Shown here piece after piece: positions 59,928 through 64,000 of a stretch of DNA of 64,000 bases. Made by a program: the position numbers and the translations under genes. The notes below the pieces were generated by a model. It was given only the letters and a program-made list of their open reading frames with translations. It had not been told where the DNA came from and ran no database searches. This stretch comes from Knoellia locipacati (lineage in GTDB: Bacteria; Actinomycetota; Actinomycetes; Actinomycetales; Dermatophilaceae). How positions within the stretch are numbered: position 1 is the stretch's first letter; every line of letters begins with the position of its first letter. Location: assembly GCF_007992835.1 (NCBI RefSeq), contig NZ_BKBA01000003.1, positions 868,001 to 932,000 on the forward strand. The letters run 5' to 3'.

Positions 59928-60083
59928 CTGTGCACTGCTGCACCGGGGCGCAGCAATGCACAGTGTCGGCCGGCCACCCGCGGCTGGACAGTGCACTGCT
60001 GCACCGGGGTGCAGCAATGCACAGTGTCGGCCGGCCACCTGCGGCTGGACAGTGCACTGCTGCACCGGGGCGCAGCAGTGCAC
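59928..60083. repeat. Three tandem 61-bp copies of the GTGCACTGCTGC palindrome
   Basis: Left arms start at 59930, 59991 and 60052, exactly 61 bp apart. Each copy is GTGCACTGCTGC, an 8-base loop (ACCGGGGC or ACCGGGGT) and GCAGCAATGCAC or GCAGCAGTGCAC. The linkers between copies are nearly identical (TGTCGGCCGGCCAC then CGCGGCTGGACA, one base different). The array lies between convergent genes, as does the pair at 18 kb. It is not CRISPR-like because the spacers are also repeats. Confidence 0.9.
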
Positions 60084-60121
60084 AGCGCCGGACGGGCAGA
60101 TCGTGGCCAGCGCGAGCTGGC

Positions 60122-60619
60122 TCAGGACCAGCCCGGCGGCGGGGGCGGTGGTGGCGGCGTGCCCTGGCCGGGGGCCGGCGGCATGCTCTGCGGCGGCAGG
60201 CCTTGGGACGGCGCGCTCGGCGGGGCTGACGCGGGCGGCGGGGGTGGCGGTGCCTGTTCGGGCTGACCGGGCGGGGGCGGTGGGGGTGCCGACTGGCTCG
60301 ACGGCATACCCGGAGCACCTGGAGCCCCGCCCATCCCCGGCGGCGGAGGCGGTGTCGTGCGCAGCGCGAACGACGAGAAACCACCCTGCTGCTCGGCCTC
60401 GCGGAGCCCGGCCATGACACGGTCCCGCTCACCCTCCGGCGCGGCGCGACCGGTGGCGTCGAGGTAGGCGAGGACCCCGAGGTCCCGCAGCAGGCGGTCC
60501 GTGGCGGCCGAGGTGCCCGACGTCGAGCCGGGGGTGTTGATCCCGGCCTGCGCCATCGCTCCGTCGGCTTTCGCGGCGAGGTCGTTCGCTGCGGCCTTGG
60601 CCTTGTCGAGGAATCCCAT
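60122..60619 (-). CDS. Proline-rich tailed small protein
   Basis: 165 residues. The N-terminal part is a helical, Ala/Lys-rich segment (MGFLDKAKAAANDLAAKADG) followed by a compact charged region with LLRDLGVLAYLDATGRAAPE. The last 65 residues are Pro/Gly/Ala-rich with poly-proline runs (SAPPPPPPGQPEQAPPPPPP). ATG at 60619 with AGGAGG upstream. Divergent from the AIM24 gene, with which it may share a promoter. Function unknown. The pattern resembles actinobacterial envelope- or membrane-associated proteins with disordered tails. Confidence 0.75.
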   Translation of the reverse strand: MGFLDKAKAAANDLAAKADGAMAQAGINTPGSTSGTSAATDRLLRDLGVLAYLDATGRAAPEGERDRVMAGLREAEQQGGFSSFALRTTPPPPPGMGGAPGAPGMPSSQSAPPPPPPGQPEQAPPPPPPASAPPSAPSQGLPPQSMPPAPGQGTPPPPPPPPGWS

Positions 60620-60737
60620 GACTGCCTCCTGAAGCCCCGTCGTCCCGGCGGCGACGTGTTCCCTCAAACGATAGGTCCGCGGTCGCCGCGAGCCGTAACT
60701 TTGAAGGAACTCCAGCCCTCTCAGAGAGGTTCCGACG

Positions 60738-61475
60738 ATGCCCATCCACGGCTCGCTGTTCACCGACCACCAGGAGAACGCGTCGCAGGACCCGTTCTCG
60801 CACCAGAACAAGAAGCTGCTCAAGATCCAGATGGGCTTCGGCGCGGTCTATGCCAAGACGGGGAGCATGGTGGCCTACCAGGGCGACGTCCGCTTCCAGA
60901 ACACCGGCGCCGGCGGGATGTCGAAGTTCGTCAAGTCCGCGATGACGGGCGAGGGCGTCAGCGTCATGAAGTGCGAGGGCCAGGGTGAGCTCTTCGTCGC
61001 GGACCAGGCCAAGGAGATCCAGGTCATCTACCTCCAGGACGACATGGTCTCGGTCAACGGCAACAACGTGCTGGCCTTCTCGGGGTCGATCGACTGGGAC
61101 ATCCACCGCATCCAGGCCCGGGGCGCGGCCATGACCGGCGGCCTCTACAACGTCTCGCTGCGCGGCACCGGCTACGTCGCGATCACGACCGAGGGCGAGC
61201 CGGTGGCCCTCAACGTGGCCGGCGGCAACACCTACGCCGATGCCCAGGCCGTCGTGATGTGGACCGCCGGCGTGCGCAGCGACATCCGAGTGGACACCGG
61301 CGGCCTCAAGTCGATGCTCCGCGGCGGGTCCGGGGAGATGCTCCAGATGTCGTTCTCGGGTGAGGGCTACGTCCTCGTCCAGCCCAGCGAGTCGGTGCAG
61401 CAGGGCAGCCACGCGCAGGCCGGACAGTCCGGCGGCGGCCTCGCCGGCGGCCTCGGCAACCTGCTCGGCAACTGA
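60738..61475 (+). CDS. AIM24 family protein
   Basis: 245 residues of the AIM24/TIGR00266 beta-rich family: KLLKIQMGFGAVYAKTGSMV, AYQGDVRFQNTGAGG, MKCEGQGELFVADQAKEIQV, IYLQDDMVSVNGNNVLAFSG, SLRGTGYVAITTEGEP. A Gly-rich C terminus (SGGGLAGGLGNLLGN) follows. Bacterial members are associated with membranes or stress and their activity is unknown. ATG at 60738 after AGAGG. Divergent from the proline-rich gene. Confidence 0.85.
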   Translation: MPIHGSLFTDHQENASQDPFSHQNKKLLKIQMGFGAVYAKTGSMVAYQGDVRFQNTGAGGMSKFVKSAMTGEGVSVMKCEGQGELFVADQAKEIQVIYLQDDMVSVNGNNVLAFSGSIDWDIHRIQARGAAMTGGLYNVSLRGTGYVAITTEGEPVALNVAGGNTYADAQAVVMWTAGVRSDIRVDTGGLKSMLRGGSGEMLQMSFSGEGYVLVQPSESVQQGSHAQAGQSGGGLAGGLGNLLGN

Positions 61476-61525
61476 CGGACAGGCTGCACGGCCGGGACCA
61501 GCATCACCTGCGGCAGACTTCCCCC

Positions 61526-62056
61526 ATGCACGAGCTGCACGAACCGATGGACGCCGCCACGCTGCGGGCTCTTCAAGCACCCCTCAAGGAGCTCTACCGC
61601 GAGGACCCGGACGAAGCGGTCGTGCACCTCACCGCCCGCGCGGACTGGCGCGACCCAGGCATCACGACGAGCGTCGACGTCTGGTCCGGCCGCACCCGCG
61701 CCGGACTCCACCCGTCGACCGGTGGTGACGGCGACGACGCCTGCTCGGGAGACATGCTCCTCGAGGCGGTCCTCGCCTGCGCCGGGGTGACGATGCGGTC
61801 GGTCGCCACGGCCATGAAGCTCACCATCCGGCGCGCCAACCTGCGGGCCGACGGCGAGTTCGACGCCCGCGGCACCCTCGGGGTCGACCGCGAGGCACCG
61901 GTCGGGCTCACCGGGATGAGCATCACCGCCACCCTCGAGACCGACGCCGACGACGAGGCGCTCGCCCGGCTCGCCAGCGCCACCGAGCGCTACTGCGTCG
62001 TGGGCCAGAGCCTGGCGGTCCCCCCGACGATCAGGATCCGTCGCGCCGGCAGCTGA
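61526..62056 (+). CDS. OsmC-family protein
   Basis: 176 residues. The OsmC/Ohr fold is indicated by HPSTGGDGDDACSGDMLLEA, VLACAGVTMRSVATAMKLTI and the C-terminal ATERYCVVGQSL with the second conserved cysteine. These cysteines form the peroxidatic pair in Ohr/OsmC peroxidases. An extra cysteine is present (DACSGD). It would reduce organic hydroperoxides in the cytoplasm, though some family members have other roles. ATG at 61526. Confidence 0.85.
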   Translation: MHELHEPMDAATLRALQAPLKELYREDPDEAVVHLTARADWRDPGITTSVDVWSGRTRAGLHPSTGGDGDDACSGDMLLEAVLACAGVTMRSVATAMKLTIRRANLRADGEFDARGTLGVDREAPVGLTGMSITATLETDADDEALARLASATERYCVVGQSLAVPPTIRIRRAGS

Positions 62057-62137
62057 TCTCGCCAGCCGGGAGCACCGCCCGCGGGCTCACAGCGGGCATG
62101 TCGGGAGTACCCAGCCAACCCTCGTACCCTTGAGCGT

Positions 62138-63646
62138 GTGAGCGAGACCCCCACCAGCACCGTCACCGCCCCCGAGCTCGACCTCTCGGAGCAGCAGCGC
62201 ATCCGCCGCGAGAAGCGCGCCCGACTGCTCGAGTCGGGGACGGCGGCATACCCCGTCTCGGTCGACCGCACCCACGCGCTCATCGACGTGCGTGAGGAGT
62301 GGGGCCACCTCGAGACCGGGGAGGAGACCGACGACGTCGTCTCCGTCGCCGGCCGCGTCGTCTTCGTCCGCAACACCGGCAAGCTCGCCTTCGCCACCCT
62401 CCAGGAGGGCGAGGGCGTCCGGCTCCAGGTCATGCTCAGCCTCGCCGAGGTGGGCGAGGAGTCGCTCGCCGACTGGAAGTCCCACGTCGACCTCGGCGAC
62501 CACGTCTCCGTCACCGGCCGCGTCATCAGCAGCCGGCGCGGCGAGCTGTCGGTCATGGCGACGAGCTGGACGATGGCGTCGAAGGCGCTGCGTCCCATGC
62601 CGACCCTGCACAAGGAGCTCTCCGAGGAGAGCCGGGTGCGCCAGCGCTACGCCGACCTCATCGTGCGCCAGGAGGCGCGCGACATGGTCCGGACCAAGGC
62701 CCGCATCCTCAGCGCCATGCGTCACGAGCTCGAGGACCAGGGCTACCTCGAGGTCGAGACCCCGATCCTCCAGCTCATCCACGGCGGCGCCGCGGCCCGG
62801 CCGTTCCGGACCCACCTCAACGCGTTCGACCAGGAGATGACCCTGCGGATCGCGCTCGAGCTCAACCTCAAGAAGGCCGTCGTCGGTGGTGTCGACCGCG
62901 TCTACGAGATGGGGCGCATCTTCCGCAACGAGGGCGTCGACGCGACCCACTCACCCGAGTTCACGATGCTCGAGGCCTACCAGGCGTGGGGCGACCAGAG
63001 CACCATCGCCGACCTCATCAAGGACCTCTACCTCGCCGCCGCCGACGCGTTCGGGTCGCGCCAGGTCGAGACCGACAAGGGCACGATCGACCTCGACGGC
63101 GAGTGGCGCTGGCTGCCCGTCCACGAGGCCGTGAGCGTGGCCGTCGGCGAGACGGTCACCATCGACACGGAGCTTGCGACCCTGCGCGGCCTCGCCGCGA
63201 AGCACGACGTCGAGTTAGCGCCCGAGTGGGACCGCGACAAGGTCTTCCTCGAGCTGCTCGGCGAGCTCGTCGAGCCGACCCTGCTCCAGCCGACGTTCCT
63301 CTGCGACTACCCCGCGAGCGCCCAGCCGCTGGCCCGCCCGCACCGCAGCGAGCCCGGCCTCATCGAGGCGTGGGACCTCATCATCGGCGGTGTCGAGCGC
63401 GGCACCGGGTTCTCCGAGCTCATCGACCCCGAGATCCAGCGGGCCGTCCTCACCGAGCAGTCGCGCAAGGCGGCTGGCGGCGACCCCGAGGCGATGCAGC
63501 TCGACGAGGACTTCCTGCGAGCGCTCGAGTACGGCGCGCCGCCCATGGGTGGCCTCGGGCTCGGTGTCGACCGCCTCGTCATGCTTTTCACCGGCGCCAA
63601 CATTCGCGAGACGATCCTTTTCCCCCACCTCAAGCCGGAGGCCTGA
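62138..63646 (+). CDS. lysS: Lysyl-tRNA synthetase (class II)
   Basis: 502 residues. The anticodon-binding OB-fold has VSVAGRVVFVRNTGKLAFAT and HVSVTGRVISSRRGELSVMA. The class II motifs are YLEVETPILQLIHGGAAARP (motif 1), YEMGRIFRNEGVDATHSPEF (motif 2) and GVDRLVMLFTGANIRETILF (motif 3). It charges tRNA-Lys. GTG start at 62138, preceded by TTGAGC. Followed by a small membrane gene and lsr2, a conserved actinobacterial order. A short inverted repeat (GCCCGC/GCGGGC at 62077-62097) lies before it. Confidence 0.95.
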   Translation: MSETPTSTVTAPELDLSEQQRIRREKRARLLESGTAAYPVSVDRTHALIDVREEWGHLETGEETDDVVSVAGRVVFVRNTGKLAFATLQEGEGVRLQVMLSLAEVGEESLADWKSHVDLGDHVSVTGRVISSRRGELSVMATSWTMASKALRPMPTLHKELSEESRVRQRYADLIVRQEARDMVRTKARILSAMRHELEDQGYLEVETPILQLIHGGAAARPFRTHLNAFDQEMTLRIALELNLKKAVVGGVDRVYEMGRIFRNEGVDATHSPEFTMLEAYQAWGDQSTIADLIKDLYLAAADAFGSRQVETDKGTIDLDGEWRWLPVHEAVSVAVGETVTIDTELATLRGLAAKHDVELAPEWDRDKVFLELLGELVEPTLLQPTFLCDYPASAQPLARPHRSEPGLIEAWDLIIGGVERGTGFSELIDPEIQRAVLTEQSRKAAGGDPEAMQLDEDFLRALEYGAPPMGGLGLGVDRLVMLFTGANIRETILFPHLKPEA

Positions 63647-63648
63647 CC

Positions 63649-63819
63649 ATGTGGGACTCCATCTGGCCCTATCTGGCCGCCATCCTGCCGACGATCATCG
63701 TCGCGGTGCTCTTCTATTTCCTCATGAAGAGGATCCTCGAGGGTGACCGTCGTGAACGTCTTGCACAAAGCCAGTGGGAATCCGAGCACAACACGTCACA
63801 TGAGGACAATTCCCCCTGA
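63649..63819 (+). CDS. Small single-span membrane protein
   Basis: 56 residues. One predicted helix (YLAAILPTIIVAVLFYFLMK) is followed by a charged tail (RRERLAQSQWESEHNTSHED). ATG at 63649, 2 bases after the lysS stop, so it is co-transcribed. The gene lies at the position where many Actinobacteria have a similar short membrane gene between lysS and lsr2. Function unknown. Confidence 0.75.
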   Translation: MWDSIWPYLAAILPTIIVAVLFYFLMKRILEGDRRERLAQSQWESEHNTSHEDNSP

Positions 63820-63828
63820 TATCGTTCG

Positions 63829-63846
63829 CACGTCATATTCGACGTG
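63829..63846. promoter_or_regulatory. Short palindrome in the lsr2 promoter
   Basis: CACGTC (63829-63834), 6-base AT-rich centre, GACGTG (63841-63846), perfect arms, 16 bp before the lsr2 start. It could be an operator or a -10-type AT element. The surrounding sequence is AT-richer than the genome, as expected for a target of H-NS-like Lsr2. Confidence 0.4.
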
Positions 63847-63861
63847 TGAAGGGAATTCAAG

Positions 63862-64000
63862 ATGGCACAGCGCGTTCAGGTCCTGCTCGTCGACGACATC
63901 GACAACACCGATGCCGACGAGACAGTGACGTTCGCTCTTGACGGCGTGTCCTACGAGATCGACCTCAACACGGCCAACGCCGCCAAGCTCCGCGACGCGC
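63862..64000 (+). CDS. lsr2: Lsr2 nucleoid protein, N-terminal part
   Basis: Partial: 46 codons are visible, the rest lies beyond the window. The sequence MAQRVQVLLVDDIDNTDADE then FALDGVSYEIDLN matches the Lsr2 dimerisation domain. Lsr2 silences AT-rich, often foreign, DNA and organises the chromosome in Actinobacteria. ATG at 63862 with AAGGGA upstream. Confidence 0.9.
   Translation, partial: MAQRVQVLLVDDIDNTDADETVTFALDGVSYEIDLNTANAAKLRDA

Larger units (their letters stand above)
524..62251. repeat. Dispersed octamer GTATGCCG/CGGCATAC, about 52 copies
   Basis: Exact copies counted by eye. GTATGCCG on the plus strand starts at 969, 1971, 3504, 5323, 7055, 9653, 12658, 14684, 20762, 21521, 23842, 24409, 27033, 31329, 34289, 36339, 38621, 42131, 43761, 50933, 52144, 52564, 54374, 56484, 58190, 59047. 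CGGCATAC starts at 524, 4189, 5973, 8019, 12580, 13885, 15088, 17362, 21913, 26519, 28190, 31776, 37083, 38427, 40391, 42163, 42206, 44483, 45735, 50854, 53307, 54795, 56637, 59001, 60302, 62244. That is 26 per strand. The base after GTATGCCG is T in about half and never A. Most copies lie inside genes, read as Tyr-Ala (TAT GCC) or Ala-Tyr (GCA TAC). Independent-base expectation at this GC is about 2. The function is unknown. Confidence 0.9.

Noticed and set aside
59928-60083. Possible CRISPR array
   Set aside because: The units repeat every 61 bp and the linkers are also nearly identical, so there are no unique spacers, and no cas gene is present.
524-62251. GTATGCCG as a Chi or KOPS-like polar motif
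   Set aside because: The copies split 26 to 26 between strands with no visible bias relative to gene direction, whereas such motifs are skewed.
1-64000. tRNA or rRNA genes
   Set aside because: No T-loop GGTTCGA-type motif with matching acceptor stem and no rRNA core sequence was seen on either strand.

Overview
The window is chromosomal DNA of a high-GC Gram-positive bacterium (roughly 70% GC, strong G/C third-position bias, many GTG and a TTG start, ATGA/GTGA stop-start overlaps). The order lysS - small membrane gene - lsr2 at the right end, actinobacterial DnaA boxes (TTGTCCACA), an F420/NADP reductase-like gene, DUF2277, and a B12-riboswitch-controlled class Ia ribonucleotide reductase as in Streptomyces all point to Actinobacteria. 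A family such as Intrasporangiaceae is a guess from overall gene content.

Left part (1-15 kb): Entner-Doudoroff genes eda/edd (minus strand) behind a perfect CRP-type palindrome. Then come small DNA-repair, RNA-processing and stress genes (AAA ATPase, 2H phosphoesterase, a Nei-type glycosylase lacking its catalytic proline, TUDOR, YnfA, META), an orphan contractile-injection-system tube protein, a pterin dehydratase-glyoxalase fusion, a Tat-exported M23 peptidase with a structured leader, replicative helicase dnaB beside a cluster of DnaA boxes, two DUF202 genes and a secreted M19-type dipeptidase.

Middle (15-42 kb): a TetR gene divergent from an F420-type reductase with two operators; a MATE exporter; GH3 beta-glucosidase; gamma-glutamyltransferase; a four-gene PotABCD/AfuABC-like importer leading into MTA phosphorylase and an MTA/SAH-deaminase-type amidohydrolase (purine/methionine salvage), the latter carrying an in-frame palindromic insertion; a BMP-type nucleoside importer (lipoprotein, two permeases, double ATPase); an operator-controlled ferredoxin reductase-fatty acid desaturase pair; and nrdAB behind candidate NrdR boxes and a cobalamin riboswitch with terminator.

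Right part (42-64 kb): a complete Mrp Na+/H+ antiporter operon (fused AB, then C-G), a DUF427 gene, a complete minus-strand myo-inositol catabolic operon (iolG2-E-C-aldolase-B-D-G1-A) with a divergent GntR regulator, an XRE gene, a tandem array of palindromes, a proline-rich gene divergent from an AIM24 gene, OsmC, lysS and lsr2.

The most unusual signal cuts across the whole window: the octamer GTATGCCG/CGGCATAC occurs about 52 times by eye (26 per strand), where about 2 would be expected from base composition. It sits inside genes at the cost of rare codons and as an inverted pair forming the hairpin after nrdB. This is the signature of a genome-wide DNA word such as an uptake sequence. A second family of 12-14-bp-arm palindromes (GTGCACTGCTGC...) lies between convergent genes at 18 kb and, in 61-bp tandem copies, at 60 kb.
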